Assembly (NCBI GenBank): GCA_963826105.1
Contig: CAWGWA010000013.1
Coordinates: 1 to 64,000, forward strand
Direction: 5' to 3'
Length of the DNA: 64,000 nucleotides
Origin: WHTI01 sp963826105
GTDB lineage: Bacteria; Actinomycetota; CADDZG01; WHSQ01
Shown: one piece after another, positions 18,388-28,632 of the stretch
Numbering within the stretch: the stretch's first letter is position 1
Layout: every line of letters starts with the position of its first letter
Program-made: the position numbers and the translations under genes
The notes under the pieces: generated by a model
What the model saw: the letters and a program-made list of their open reading frames with translations, nothing else
What the model was told of the DNA's origin: nothing
Database searches by the model: none

Positions 18388-19649
18388 GTGACCCGAGATG
18401 GCTCGACTGGGCGGGCCTGGAGAAGTCGGACCCGAAGGTTGCCGAGGCGATCCTCGGTGAGGTCAATCGGGAGAACACCAAGATCGAGTTGATCGCCTCC
18501 GAGAACTTCTCGTCGCCGGCCGTGCTGGCCGCGCTGGGAACCCCTCTCACGAACAAGTACGCCGAGGGATATCCCGGCAAGCGCTACTACGGTGGTTGCG
18601 AGTTCGTCGATGTCGTCGAAGAGATCGCGATCGAGCGCGCCAAGCAGATCTTCGGCGCCGAGCACGCCAACGTTCAACCGCACTCCGGCGCATCGGCCAA
18701 TGCGGCTGCGTACTTCGCTTTCGTGAAGCCCGGCGACACGATCCTCGGGATGGCCCTTGCGATGGGCGGTCATCTAACCCACGGACACTTTGCGAGTTTC
18801 TCGGGCCAGCTGTTCAATGCGATCTCGTATGGAGTGAGCGAGGACACCGAGCTCATCGACTACGACGAGATCCGTGACAAAGCAAAGAAGGAGAAGCCGA
18901 AGCTCCTGATCGCCGGCGCCTCCGCGTATCCGAGGAGTTGGGACTTCGCGGCACTCAGGGACATCGCCAAGGATGTCGGCGCGATCTTCTTGGTCGATGC
19001 GGCGCACTTCATCGGACTCGTTGCCGGGGGAGCTCACGACAACCCGGTCGAGTACGCAGACGTCGTCACGGCCACAACGCACAAGACCTTGAGGGGTCCG
19101 CGCGGAGCCATGATCCTGTGCAAGGAGGAACATGCCTCCGCTATCGACAAGAGCGTGTTCCCCGGCTGGCAGGGGGGCCCGATGATGCACTCGATCGCCT
19201 CCAAGGCCGTCGCGTTCGGCGAGGCGCAGACCGAAGACTTCAAGGCCTACGCCCATCAGACCGTGGCCAATGCCCAGGCGATGGCCGAGACGTTGACCTC
19301 CGAGGGGCTCCGGATCGTCTCCGGCGGCACGGACAATCACTTGATGCTGGTCGACCTTCGCCCAGTCGGGGTTACCGGGAAGATCGCCGAGGCCCGGCTG
19401 GATGAGGTCGGGATCACCGTCAACAAGAATGCGATCCCGTACGACCCCGAGAAGCCGTTCGTGGCCTCGGGTATCCGGGTCGGCACTCCCGCGATCACCA
19501 CTTGCGGGATGAAGGAGGACGAGACTCGTCAGGTTGCAACACTGATCGCCACCGTTCTTAAGGACGACTCCGACGACACCAAGAAGCGGGTGAGCGCCGA
19601 GGTCAAGGAGCTGACCTCTCGGTTCCGGCCTTACCCAGAGGTTCGATAG
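18384..19649 (+). CDS. glyA: Serine hydroxymethyltransferase
   Basis: Converts serine and tetrahydrofolate to glycine and methylene-THF, the main one-carbon source. 421 residues with IELIASENFSSPAVL, YPGKRYYGGCEFVD, HSGASANAAAYFA, the PLP lysine in VTATTHKTLRGPRGAMI, and GIRVGTPAITT. The Asp contacting PLP is in VDAAHFIGLVAGG (family usually DMAHxAGLVA). Start chosen at ATG 18384 with AAAGAGGAG eight bases upstream; an in-frame GTG at 18375 would place the ribosome site inside the gene. Pairing of rpiB with glyA is common in actinobacteria. Confidence 0.97.
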   Translation: MSDPRWLDWAGLEKSDPKVAEAILGEVNRENTKIELIASENFSSPAVLAALGTPLTNKYAEGYPGKRYYGGCEFVDVVEEIAIERAKQIFGAEHANVQPHSGASANAAAYFAFVKPGDTILGMALAMGGHLTHGHFASFSGQLFNAISYGVSEDTELIDYDEIRDKAKKEKPKLLIAGASAYPRSWDFAALRDIAKDVGAIFLVDAAHFIGLVAGGAHDNPVEYADVVTATTHKTLRGPRGAMILCKEEHASAIDKSVFPGWQGGPMMHSIASKAVAFGEAQTEDFKAYAHQTVANAQAMAETLTSEGLRIVSGGTDNHLMLVDLRPVGVTGKIAEARLDEVGITVNKNAIPYDPEKPFVASGIRVGTPAITTCGMKEDETRQVATLIATVLKDDSDDTKKRVSAEVKELTSRFRPYPEVR

Positions 19650-19654
19650 CCACC

Positions 19655-20764
19655 GTGACGTCCTACCTCTTGATCGGGCTGATCGCCGCGGTCGCCACGT
19701 TCGTGGCGACTCCCGGCGTGAAGTGGTTCTCGATCAAGATCGGGGCGATCGACCATCCGAGCGACCGCAAGGTCCATGCCAACCCGACGCCGACCCTTGG
19801 GGGCCTGGCGATCTTCATCGGCATCCTGGTCGCCGGCGTGGTTGCGAGCCAGATGCCCGAGTTCGAGGACCTCTTCAAACAATCCTCGGCTCCCCTGGGG
19901 ATAGCCCTTGCCGGTCTCGTGATCTTCGTCCTCGGCGTGGTGGACGACTTCCATGCCTTGCCGGCCCCGGTGAAACTGGCGGGGCAGGTGTTCGCCGCCG
20001 GCATCCTGTTCCTCGCCGGGGTCAAGTTCCAGTACCTGCTCCTGCCCGGCACCTACCTCTCGATCGGCGACGACGTCTCGGTGATCGTCACCGTCGTTTG
20101 GTTGGTCGCGATGATGAACGCGATCAACCTGGTCGACGGCCTCGACGGCCTCGCGGCCGGGATCGTCGCCATCGCGGCCGCGTCGTTCTTCATCTACACG
20201 TACAAACTCACCGAGGTATCGGTGATCCCGTCCTATGCCGCTCCACTGGTCGCGATCATCCTGGTCGGAACCACCCTGGGCTTCCTTCGCTACAACTTCC
20301 ATCCGGCCAAGATCTTCATGGGTGACTCCGGCAGCATGCTGCTCGGCCTCGTCCTCGGAGCGACGACGATCTCGGGTGTTGGCACCTTCGAGGCGATCCT
20401 GAGTGGGGCGAACTCGGAGGCGTTCCTGGCCTACTTCCCGCTGCTGCTACCCCTTCTCGTCATCGCGATCCCGATCCTCGACGCGTTTCTGGCGGTCGCC
20501 CGGAGGGCACGCAGGCGCCGGAGTCTCTTCCACGCCGATAAGGAGCACCTGCATCACCGGCTGATGGACCTCGGCCACGGTCATCGACAGGCCGTGATCG
20601 TCATGTACATCTGGTCGGCGTTGGCGGCGGGGGCCGGCCTCGCGTTCTCCTTCGTCGATCGGACCGAGATCGTCTTCGTCCTTCCGGTAGCGGTCGCCGC
20701 GATCGTCGTCTACACGCTGTTCCCGGTGCTCACGAAGTTCATCCAGAACCGCCTCGAGCTCTAG
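19655..20764 (+). CDS. wecA: Polyprenyl-phosphate GlcNAc-1-phosphate transferase (WecA/TagO type)
   Basis: Transfers an N-acetylhexosamine-1-phosphate from UDP-sugar to undecaprenyl or decaprenyl phosphate, starting arabinogalactan, teichoic acid or similar wall glycopolymers. The 369-residue polytopic protein shows HPSDRKVHANPTPTLGGLAIF, GVVDDFHALP, NAINLVDGLDGLAAG, FMGDSGSMLLG and the cytoplasmic ADKEHLHHRLMDLGH (His motif), all diagnostic for the WecA branch as opposed to MraY. GTG start six bases after glyA. Occupies the position of M. tuberculosis Rv1302 just upstream of the ATP synthase operon. Confidence 0.93.
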   Translation: MTSYLLIGLIAAVATFVATPGVKWFSIKIGAIDHPSDRKVHANPTPTLGGLAIFIGILVAGVVASQMPEFEDLFKQSSAPLGIALAGLVIFVLGVVDDFHALPAPVKLAGQVFAAGILFLAGVKFQYLLLPGTYLSIGDDVSVIVTVVWLVAMMNAINLVDGLDGLAAGIVAIAAASFFIYTYKLTEVSVIPSYAAPLVAIILVGTTLGFLRYNFHPAKIFMGDSGSMLLGLVLGATTISGVGTFEAILSGANSEAFLAYFPLLLPLLVIAIPILDAFLAVARRARRRRSLFHADKEHLHHRLMDLGHGHRQAVIVMYIWSALAAGAGLAFSFVDRTEIVFVLPVAVAAIVVYTLFPVLTKFIQNRLEL

Positions 20765-20841
20765 GGAGCGCTGCCCGGAGTGGCCAATCCATCGCTGGTC
20801 TGGCATCCTGGCGCGTCGTGTGGTCGGGGGGCGATCCGTGA

Positions 20842-20883
20842 CTTTGTGAAGGATTTCACAAAGGCTCTCCGATGCGTTACGAT
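20842..20883 (+). promoter_or_regulatory. Promoter with Rex-type operator, upstream of ATP synthase operon
   Basis: TTGTGAAGGATTTCACAA (20844-20861) is an exact match to the Rex consensus TTGTGAANNNNTTCACAA, extended one base each side into a perfect 9-bp inverted repeat (20842-20863). TTCACA at 20855-20860 also serves as a good -35 box, followed 17 bases later by TACGAT (20878-20883) as -10. The operator therefore covers the -35. The start of the first ATP synthase operon gene is 90 bases downstream. Rex represses respiratory genes when NADH is low; binding here is predicted, not shown. Confidence 0.7.
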
Positions 20884-20972
20884 CGCCGAGTTCAAAGGTG
20901 CGAAATCCGGGTTTCAGGGGTACAAATCAATTGTTTGGACCCCTGCGAACCCCGACAGGGAAGGACCGGAGG

Positions 20973-21236
20973 GTGGGAAACCGAGCGGGAGGCCGTTACA
21001 GCAGCGCCGGCGCCGGCATGTCGCTGGCATTCGAGTTCGCCGGTGCCGTATTCCTCTTCTGGTTCATCGGACGGCTGGTGGATAACTGGCTCGGCACCGA
21101 GCCGTGGGCCCAGATCATCGGATCGCTCCTCGGTTGGGTCGGCGGATTCCTCCACGTCTACTACGCAACCAAGACTCCGGACCGCTTCGGCCCCCGCGCT
21201 AAGGACGCGTCCCCCGCGAATGGAGACGGCCGATGA
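20973..21236 (+). CDS. AtpZ/AtpI-like small membrane protein
   Basis: 87 residues with two predicted membrane helices: AGMSLAFEFAGAVFLFWFIGRLVD, then IIGSLLGWVGGFLHVYYATK, the pattern of the short AtpZ (ATPase_gene1) proteins that precede atpI and may aid ion (Mg2+/Ca2+) supply or c-ring assembly. The GTG at 20973 has GGAGG directly upstream; a longer frame from 20898 would start inside the leader. Stop overlaps atpI by four bases. First gene of the operon behind the Rex-type promoter. Confidence 0.75.
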   Translation: MGNRAGGRYSSAGAGMSLAFEFAGAVFLFWFIGRLVDNWLGTEPWAQIIGSLLGWVGGFLHVYYATKTPDRFGPRAKDASPANGDGR

Positions 21237-21667
21237 TCGAACTCCAGATGGTCTACCGGATGGCGAAGCGGGGAGCGATCGTGGCCCCGTTCGTGGTTGC
21301 CCCCTTCTTCATCTGGGGTGGCGTCGATGCCGGGATCTCCGCGGCGATCGGGATCGCGATGGCGCTGGGCAACCTCCTGCTATCGGCTCGAATCATCGGC
21401 GGGGTCGCCGAGAACAGCCCCAAGCTCCTCCTTCCGGCGGCGATGGCCGCCTTCATGCTCGGCCTCGGGGTGCTGACCGCGATCGCGTTCGGCCTGGAGG
21501 CGTTAGATTTCGTTACCTTCAAGGTCACCGGCCTTGTGCTGATCGGAAGTCATCTGGGGTTGGTCCTCTGGGAAGCAGCACGGGCCTATCCCGTAAAGGT
21601 GGAGCGACAGCGACCGGGAACAAGCGATGCGTCCCCTGCAAACGACGCCCTGGATATGAGGAGCTGA
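21233..21667 (+). CDS. atpI: ATP synthase protein I (AtpI)
   Basis: 144 residues with four hydrophobic segments (about 12-30, 33-53, 65-88, 95-115) and a hydrophilic tail, the layout of AtpI, which helps assemble the c-ring of the F1Fo synthase but is not in the final complex. Sequence is weakly conserved in the family; the call rests on topology and position between AtpZ-like and atpB, matching Rv1303 in M. tuberculosis. ATG overlaps the upstream stop; atpB follows after three bases. Confidence 0.75.
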   Translation: MIELQMVYRMAKRGAIVAPFVVAPFFIWGGVDAGISAAIGIAMALGNLLLSARIIGGVAENSPKLLLPAAMAAFMLGLGVLTAIAFGLEALDFVTFKVTGLVLIGSHLGLVLWEAARAYPVKVERQRPGTSDASPANDALDMRS

Positions 21668-21670
21668 TCG

Positions 21671-22516
21671 ATGAACCTAGCCCTTGAGCTCGACGTCAAC
21701 CACCTTTTCTTCTGGGATCCGATCCTCTTCAAGGACACGCCGTTCGCGTTGAACCGGGTGTCGCTGCTGATGATCGTCGGCTCCCTCGCGTGCATCACCT
21801 TCTTCTGGCTGGCCTCGCGCAAGAAGTCGATGGTGCCCAAGGGGATGCAGACCATCGGCGAGACCGCCTACCTGTTCATCCGAGACCGGATCGCTGTCGA
21901 CGTGATCGGGCCGGAAGGTGTGAAGTACGCGTCGTACCTGACTGCTCTGTTCTTCTTCATCTTCTTCATGAACCTGATGGAGATCGTCCCGGGTATCAAC
22001 TTCCCGGTGACCTCAAGGATGGCGATCCCGGTCTTCCTGGCGATCCTGACCTACCTACTTTTCAACTTCATCGGCTTCGCCAAGCAGGGCTTCCACTATG
22101 TGATCGGGACGCTGTTCCCGCCGGGGGTTCCGAAGGCCATCTACATCCTGCTGACCCCGATCGAGTTCTTCTCGGTCTTCATCATCCGTCCGCTCACGCT
22201 GTCGGTCCGACTTCTCGCCAACATGATGGCCGGGCACGTGCTGCTGACGATCTTCTTCCTCTTCACGCACGAGTTCCTGATCACGGACTTCAAGATCGCG
22301 ACGCTGCCGCTGGGCATCGTCACAGCGGTCGTGGCCACGGGCCTGATCGTGTTCGAGCTGCTGGTCATCTCGATCCAGGCGTACATCTTCACCATGCTCA
22401 CCGCGTTCTACATCGCCGAGTCGATCCACGGGCACGGCGACGAATCACATGGCGACACGGATCACGCACCGGTTCATGAAGTTGAAGGTCTAGAGACAAC
22501 GACAACAGCCGCTTAG
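21671..22516 (+). CDS. atpB: ATP synthase subunit a
   Basis: Membrane stator subunit that forms the two proton half-channels against the c-ring. 281 residues. The essential arginine lies in IRPLTLSVRLLANMMAGHVLL (SxRLxxNxxAGH motif), and SIQAYIFTMLTAFYIAES is the conserved last helix. The C-terminal tail is unusual: GHGDESHGDTDHAPVHE, His- and Asp-rich, extends about 25 residues beyond the helix and would be cytoplasmic or peripheral, depending on topology. ATG preceded by GGAG. Confidence 0.96.
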   Translation: MNLALELDVNHLFFWDPILFKDTPFALNRVSLLMIVGSLACITFFWLASRKKSMVPKGMQTIGETAYLFIRDRIAVDVIGPEGVKYASYLTALFFFIFFMNLMEIVPGINFPVTSRMAIPVFLAILTYLLFNFIGFAKQGFHYVIGTLFPPGVPKAIYILLTPIEFFSVFIIRPLTLSVRLLANMMAGHVLLTIFFLFTHEFLITDFKIATLPLGIVTAVVATGLIVFELLVISIQAYIFTMLTAFYIAESIHGHGDESHGDTDHAPVHEVEGLETTTTAA

Positions 22517-22542
22517 TTCACAGGAAAGGACGGAGGAAACAG

Positions 22543-22797
22543 ATGGACATCACGTATCTCGCACAGGCAGCAGAGGGCGTCACCGACGAGGGGATGAAGT
22601 CCCTGGCTCACGGTCTCGTGTTCGGCCTTGCCGCCATCGGCCCCGGCGTCGGTATCGGTTTGGTCTTCTCGAGCGCGATCGAGGCCATGGCCCGTCAGCC
22701 CGAGACCGCAGGTGAGACCCGAACCACCATGTTCCTCGGCTTCGCTCTCATCGAGGCCCTGGCGCTGATCGGTTTCGTTCTCGCATTCATCGTCTGA
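22543..22797 (+). CDS. atpE: ATP synthase subunit c
   Basis: Proteolipid of the rotor ring, 84 residues, two helices. Helix 1 carries the GxGxGxG-like GPGVGIG packing motif; the polar loop is ARQPE; helix 2 has the proton-carrying glutamate in GFALIEALALIGFV. Residues that mark Na+-type c-subunits (Gln in helix 1 and Ser/Thr after the Glu) are absent, so proton coupling is expected. A strong GGAAAGGACGGAGG stretch lies upstream, as usual for this highly expressed subunit. Confidence 0.96.
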   Translation: MDITYLAQAAEGVTDEGMKSLAHGLVFGLAAIGPGVGIGLVFSSAIEAMARQPETAGETRTTMFLGFALIEALALIGFVLAFIV

Positions 22798-22819
22798 TCG
22801 CTGATCGGGAGGAAGGCTA

Positions 22820-23392
22820 ATGATGAAGAACCTCTTGATACTGGCGGCCGAGGCTGCCGAGGAGGAGCCGTCCGGGTTGGATCTGATCCTGCCCGCGACC
22901 GACGAGCTCGTCTGGGGCGCGATCTGCTTCACCGTGGTCGCCTTCTTCATGATGAAGATCGCGATCCCGAAGCTCCGCGAAACGATCGCCGCTCGCGAGC
23001 AGTCGATCCAGGACGCCAAGGAATCAGCGGAAGGCGAGCGCGCCGAGGCCAAGAAGATGCTCGACGACTACAAGCAGCAGCTCGGTGAGGCTCGTGCCGA
23101 AGCGAACCGCATCATCGAGGAGTCCCGACAGGCCGCCGAGCAGGTGCGCAAGGACATCCTCGCCAAGTCCGAGAAGGACGCCGAGGCGATCGTTGCCCGC
23201 GCTCAGGAGCAGATCCAGGCCGAGCGTCAGCGCACCCTTCAGGAACTCCAGGGTTCGATCGCAGATCTTTCGATCGAGCTTGCCGGGAAGGTCGTCGGCC
23301 GCAGCGTCGATGCCGAGTCCCAGCGGGAGATGGTCGACGCCTACATCCGGGAAGTCTCCGGCATGGGGTCGAACGGAGGTAGCAACAACTGA
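22820..23392 (+). CDS. atpF: ATP synthase subunit b
   Basis: Peripheral stalk subunit, 190 residues: one membrane helix (LVWGAICFTVVAFFMMKIAIPKL) followed by a long heptad-rich coiled coil (EGERAEAKKMLDDYKQQLGE... and AEQVRKDILAKSEKDAEAIV), and a short globular end with ELAGKVVGRSVD that docks on delta. Ribosome site GGGAGGAAGG upstream; start could be 22820 or the adjacent ATG at 22823. Its TGA overlaps atpH. No b-delta fusion, unlike mycobacteria. Confidence 0.95.
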   Translation: MMKNLLILAAEAAEEEPSGLDLILPATDELVWGAICFTVVAFFMMKIAIPKLRETIAAREQSIQDAKESAEGERAEAKKMLDDYKQQLGEARAEANRIIEESRQAAEQVRKDILAKSEKDAEAIVARAQEQIQAERQRTLQELQGSIADLSIELAGKVVGRSVDAESQREMVDAYIREVSGMGSNGGSNN

Positions 23393-23928
23393 TGGCAACC
23401 GAAGGCGTCATTCACGGATACGCAGAGGCGCTCTTCCGCGTGGTGAACGCCGAGGGAGATCTCGACACCGTTGAGGACGAGCTGTTCCGGTTCGGCAAGC
23501 TGCTCGAGAGCAACAGCGAGCTCAAGCAGGCTCTGTCGGACCAGAGCATAGAGAAGGCACAACGCGTGAAGGTGCTTGATGACCTCCTCACGGGGAAGGT
23601 CAGCGACCACACCTTCGGCCTGCTGGCGTTCATCGTCACTCAGGGGCGCGCTCGTCAGTTGCCCCAGATCCTCGACGAACTGAGTGCCCTTGCCGCCGAG
23701 GCTCGGAACGCGGCGGTCGCCGAAGTGCGCAGCGCGGTTCCACTCGATGAGGATCAGCAGAAGCGTCTGGCCGAGGCCCTTTCATCGGCCACCGGTAAGA
23801 AGGTCGACGTCAAGGTCCTCGTCGACCCGTCGGTCATCGGCGGCATCTCCGCCAAGATCGGCGACACGGTCATCGACGGCACGATCAAGCGCCGTCTCGA
23901 ACAGTTGAAAGAGCAGGTGAAGAGCTAG
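23392..23928 (+). CDS. atpH: ATP synthase subunit delta
   Basis: Links the b-stalk to the top of F1. 178 residues of normal length with YAEALFRVVNAEGDLDTVEDEL at the N-terminus and the family C-terminal motif KVDPSxIGGxxxxxGDxxxDGSxxxxL seen as VDPSVIGGISAKIGDTVID. Stand-alone delta (not the b-delta fusion of mycobacteria) points to an actinobacterium outside Mycobacteriales. ATG overlaps atpF; stop TAG overlaps the GTG of atpA. Confidence 0.95.
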   Translation: MATEGVIHGYAEALFRVVNAEGDLDTVEDELFRFGKLLESNSELKQALSDQSIEKAQRVKVLDDLLTGKVSDHTFGLLAFIVTQGRARQLPQILDELSALAAEARNAAVAEVRSAVPLDEDQQKRLAEALSSATGKKVDVKVLVDPSVIGGISAKIGDTVIDGTIKRRLEQLKEQVKS

Positions 23929-25577
23929 TGGCAGACCAACTCACGATCAGCGCTGCGGAGGTCTCCGCAGCTCTCAAGAAGCACGTCTCCGACTTCAAGC
24001 CCACGGTTGAGCGTGAAGAGGTCGGCATCGTCACCGTCGTCGGTGACGGGATCGCCCGGGTTTCCGGGCTACCCAAGGCGATGGTCAACGAGATGCTCGA
24101 GTTCCCGGGTGGCATCGTCGGCTTAGCGATGAACCTCGACGAGCACGAGATCGGTGCCGTCATCCTCGGCGAGGCCGAGCACATCCAGGAGGGCGACCCG
24201 GTGAAGCAGACCGGCGACATCCTCTCGGTGCCCGTCGGTGATGGGATGCTCGGCCGCGTCGTTGACGCTCTGGGTGAACCCATCGACGGCAAGGGCCCGA
24301 TCAAGGCGGACGCACGTCGCGCCCTCGAGGTCCAGGCCCCCGGTGTCACCGCGCGTCAGCCGGTGAGCGAGCCGATGCAGTCCGGCATCAAGGCGATCGA
24401 CGCCATGACCCCGGTCGGCCGTGGCCAGCGTCAGCTGATCATCGGCGACCGCCAGACCGGCAAGACCGCGGTTGCCATCGACACGATCATCAACCAGAAG
24501 ACCAACTGGGGCACCGATAAGGCCGTGAAGTGCATCTACGTCGCGGTCGGACAGAAGGCATCCACCGTCTCCGAGGTCGTCGCGGCCCTCGAGGCTGCCG
24601 GCGCGATGGAGTACACGGTCGTCGTCAACGCGGCAGCGTCGGACCCGGCTCCGTTCCAGTACCTCGCTCCCTACGCTGGGTGTGCCATGGGACAGCACTG
24701 GATGGAGAACGGCGAGCACGCGCTCATCGTCTACGACGACCTCTCCAAGCAGGCGATCGCATACAGGCAGCTCTCGCTGCTCCTGCGTCGTCCGCCGGGA
24801 CGCGAGGCGTACCCGGGTGACGTCTTCTACCTTCACTCCCGCCTGCTCGAGCGTGCCGCGAAGCTCTCGGACGAGAACGGTGGAGGGTCGTTGACCGCGC
24901 TGCCGATCATCGAAACCAAAGGTGGCGACGTTTCCGCCTACATCCCGACCAACGTGATCTCGATCACCGACGGTCAGATCTTCCTCGAGACCGACCTCTT
25001 CTTCGCCGGCGTTCGTCCAGCCATCAACGTCGGTATCTCGGTCTCCCGAGTGGGAGGGAACGCGCAGATCAAGGCGATGAAGGCGGTCTCCGGTCGAGTC
25101 AAACTGGACCTCGCCCAGTACCGCGAGCTCGAGGCGTTCGCCGAGTTCGGTTCCGAACTCGACAAGGCGTCGCAGGCTCAATTGGACCGTGGTGCACGCG
25201 TCGTCGAGCTCATGAAGCAGCCGCAGTACCGACCGTTCCCCGTTGAGGAGCAGGTCGTTTCGATCTGGGCCACGACCAACGGCTACCTCGATGATGTCGA
25301 CGTAGAGAAAGTGAGCGTGTTCGAGGCCGAACTACTCGATGTGATGCGGACCCGTTACAACGAGGTCCTGACCACCATCCGCGACACCGGCAAGCTCGAG
25401 GACGACGTTCTCGAGAAGCTGAAGTCCGCGGTCGAGGAGTTCAAGGCCGCCTTCGCCGAGCGAGTCGGAACGGTCGAAACGACCGCCGCGGCCGAAGGGG
25501 TTCCGGCCGTGACCGGTGCCCCGATGCCACAGGGCGGTCAGTCCGACGTTGTCGAGCCCGAGACGCAGGAGGCCTAG
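23928..25577 (+). CDS. atpA: ATP synthase subunit alpha
   Basis: Non-catalytic nucleotide-binding subunit of F1, 549 residues. P-loop GDRQTGKTAVAIDTI, the arginine finger region VSRVGGNAQIKAMK, and DDLSKQAIAYRQLSLLLRRPPGREA are all present. An extra C-terminal tail (about 40 residues after the KSAVEEFKAAF helix; TVETTAAAEGVPAV...) resembles extended actinobacterial alpha subunits, which in mycobacteria suppress ATP hydrolysis. GTG start overlaps the atpH stop. Confidence 0.97.
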   Translation: MADQLTISAAEVSAALKKHVSDFKPTVEREEVGIVTVVGDGIARVSGLPKAMVNEMLEFPGGIVGLAMNLDEHEIGAVILGEAEHIQEGDPVKQTGDILSVPVGDGMLGRVVDALGEPIDGKGPIKADARRALEVQAPGVTARQPVSEPMQSGIKAIDAMTPVGRGQRQLIIGDRQTGKTAVAIDTIINQKTNWGTDKAVKCIYVAVGQKASTVSEVVAALEAAGAMEYTVVVNAAASDPAPFQYLAPYAGCAMGQHWMENGEHALIVYDDLSKQAIAYRQLSLLLRRPPGREAYPGDVFYLHSRLLERAAKLSDENGGGSLTALPIIETKGGDVSAYIPTNVISITDGQIFLETDLFFAGVRPAINVGISVSRVGGNAQIKAMKAVSGRVKLDLAQYRELEAFAEFGSELDKASQAQLDRGARVVELMKQPQYRPFPVEEQVVSIWATTNGYLDDVDVEKVSVFEAELLDVMRTRYNEVLTTIRDTGKLEDDVLEKLKSAVEEFKAAFAERVGTVETTAAAEGVPAVTGAPMPQGGQSDVVEPETQEA

Positions 25578-25583
25578 ACACAA

Positions 25584-26477
25584 GTGGCTCAGCTCCGTGT
25601 GATCAAGCGCAGGATCGTCTCGGTCAAATCGACCCAGAAGATCACCCGTGCCATGGAACTGATCGCCTCGTCGCGCATCATCAAGGCGCAGCAGCGCGTC
25701 TCGGCGGCCCGTCCCTACGCCGAAGAGATGCGCCGGCTGATGGGCACGGTCGCCAAGAAGGCGGGGAACATCGATCACCCGTTGCTCAAGGAGCGTTCCG
25801 ATATCCGCAAGATCGGATCGGTCGTGATCACCGCCGACCGCGGCCTGGCCGGCGCCTACAACTCGAACGTGATTCGTCTGGCGGAGCGCGATCTTCAGGC
25901 TCACGGCAAAGAGACGGTGCTGTTCCTTGCAGGTAAGAAAGCGGTCAACTACTTCAGGTTCCGCGAGTACGACTTCGAGCACTCCTGGACCGGGATGAGC
26001 GATCGGCCGACGATCGACGATGCCCGCGAGGTCGCACGTGCGGCGGCCGAGGCATTCAGCAACGGCGAGGTTGATGAGGTGAGACTCGTCTACACCAAGT
26101 ACGAGTCGGCGCTCACGCAGCGACCGGTGATGGTGCAACTGCTCCCGTTGCCCAAGGATGAATTCGCGGGCGAGGACGAGCCCACGACCGGCCCGCAGCC
26201 GAGCTACGTCTTCGAGCCCGAGCCGGGCGAGATCCTCGATGCTCTCCTTCCTCGCTATCTGGAAGGAACGGTGCTCCAAGGGATGCTCGAGGCGTCGGCC
26301 TCGGAGCATGCGGCTCGCAGGCGCGCGATGAAGGCCGCGACCGACAACGCGGAAGACCTGATCGACAACCTCACGAGGATCTACAACCAGGCCCGTCAGG
26401 CCGAGATCACAACCGAGATCATGGAAGTCGTCGGCGGGGCTGAAGCCCTTACCGCCGCAGGGACACAGGAGGCTTAA
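25584..26477 (+). CDS. atpG: ATP synthase subunit gamma
   Basis: Central rotor shaft, 297 residues. N-terminal coiled-coil helix RVIKRRIVSVKSTQKITRAMELIASSR (family signature KITxAMxMVAxxK/R), GLAGAYNSNV in the Rossmann part and the C-terminal helix ARRRAMKAATDNAEDLIDNLT. GTG start six bases after atpA. A slightly enlarged acidic loop (DEFAGEDEPTTGPQPSYVFE) replaces the usual short connection before the C-terminal helices. No sign of damage. Confidence 0.96.
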   Translation: MAQLRVIKRRIVSVKSTQKITRAMELIASSRIIKAQQRVSAARPYAEEMRRLMGTVAKKAGNIDHPLLKERSDIRKIGSVVITADRGLAGAYNSNVIRLAERDLQAHGKETVLFLAGKKAVNYFRFREYDFEHSWTGMSDRPTIDDAREVARAAAEAFSNGEVDEVRLVYTKYESALTQRPVMVQLLPLPKDEFAGEDEPTTGPQPSYVFEPEPGEILDALLPRYLEGTVLQGMLEASASEHAARRRAMKAATDNAEDLIDNLTRIYNQARQAEITTEIMEVVGGAEALTAAGTQEA

Positions 26478-26480
26478 GCG

Positions 26481-27910
<1,430 letters not shown>

Positions 27911-27911
<1 letters not shown>

Positions 27912-28294
27912 TGCAGGTCTCCATCGTTAGTCCCGAGAAGAAGGTGTGGGAGGGCGAGGCCGAAATGGTCGTTGCCCGCTCGCCCGAGGGTGAGTTCGCG
28001 ATCCTTCGCGGGCACATACCTTTCCTCGCCTCTCTTGTTCCGGGGTTGGTGAAGATCAAGTCTGGCTCCTCCGAGGACCGGTTCCTAGTGACCGGCGGAG
28101 TACTCGAGGCTTCCGGGTCGATGACCGACTACCACGTGATCATCCTGGCCGACGACGCTGAAGATGCCGGCGATCTCAGCCGCGAGGACGCGCTTCGCCG
28201 GATGGAAGAGAAGAAACGCGAAGCCGACGATCACGACCGGGCCGAAGCGGAGATGCGTGTAGCCATGGCCGCACCGGAACTCGGACGGGGCTAG
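27911..28294 (+). CDS. atpC: ATP synthase subunit epsilon
   Basis: F1 subunit that contacts gamma and the c-ring and can lock the enzyme. 127 residues: beta-sandwich N-domain (VSIVSPEKKVWEGEAEMVVARSPEGEFAILRGHIPFLASL) and a helical C-domain beginning DLSREDALRRMEEKKREADDHD, slightly longer and more charged than the short mycobacterial form. GTG start overlaps atpD. Ends the operon proper; a small zinc-ribbon gene follows after 12 bases. Confidence 0.95.
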
Positions 28295-28306
28295 AACCTA
28301 GGCACG

Positions 28307-28516
28307 ATGGCAGAACACCCGGAGGGACTCAGGAACCGGGTGTTCTGCCACTTCTGCGGCCGTTCTGAGCCCCGACGTAACGGTTTGCCCCCTGTCGGGT
28401 GGCAAGAGATGCCCAGCAGGGAGGAGCAGACGATGGCGATGTGCTCCGACTGCGTCCGCAACAACCTCTGGATGATCGAAGCCCGACTCGACGTCGACCC
28501 GGAGAGCCCCTACTAG
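28307..28516 (+). CDS. Small zinc-ribbon-like protein
   Basis: 69 residues with two CxxC pairs, FCHFCGRS near residue 14 and MCSDCVRNN near residue 45, spaced as in a treble-clef or zinc ribbon. Reminiscent of short ClpX-type C4 zinc domains (CSFCGKS ... CxxC), but nothing more of ClpX is present. Start ATG 28307 just after atpC, so it may be co-transcribed. Function unknown; could bind nucleic acid or protein. Confidence 0.65.
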   Translation: MAEHPEGLRNRVFCHFCGRSEPRRNGLPPVGWQEMPSREEQTMAMCSDCVRNNLWMIEARLDVDPESPY

Positions 28517-28632
28517 AGGTCGATTCCGAGGCGAGTGCTATGTTTCGCGGTACTCAACGTTTTCCTCGCACATAGATTGGAAACGCTCATACGGATCCGC
28601 TCATGCGGAGATCCGCTCTACCAGGAGGAACG

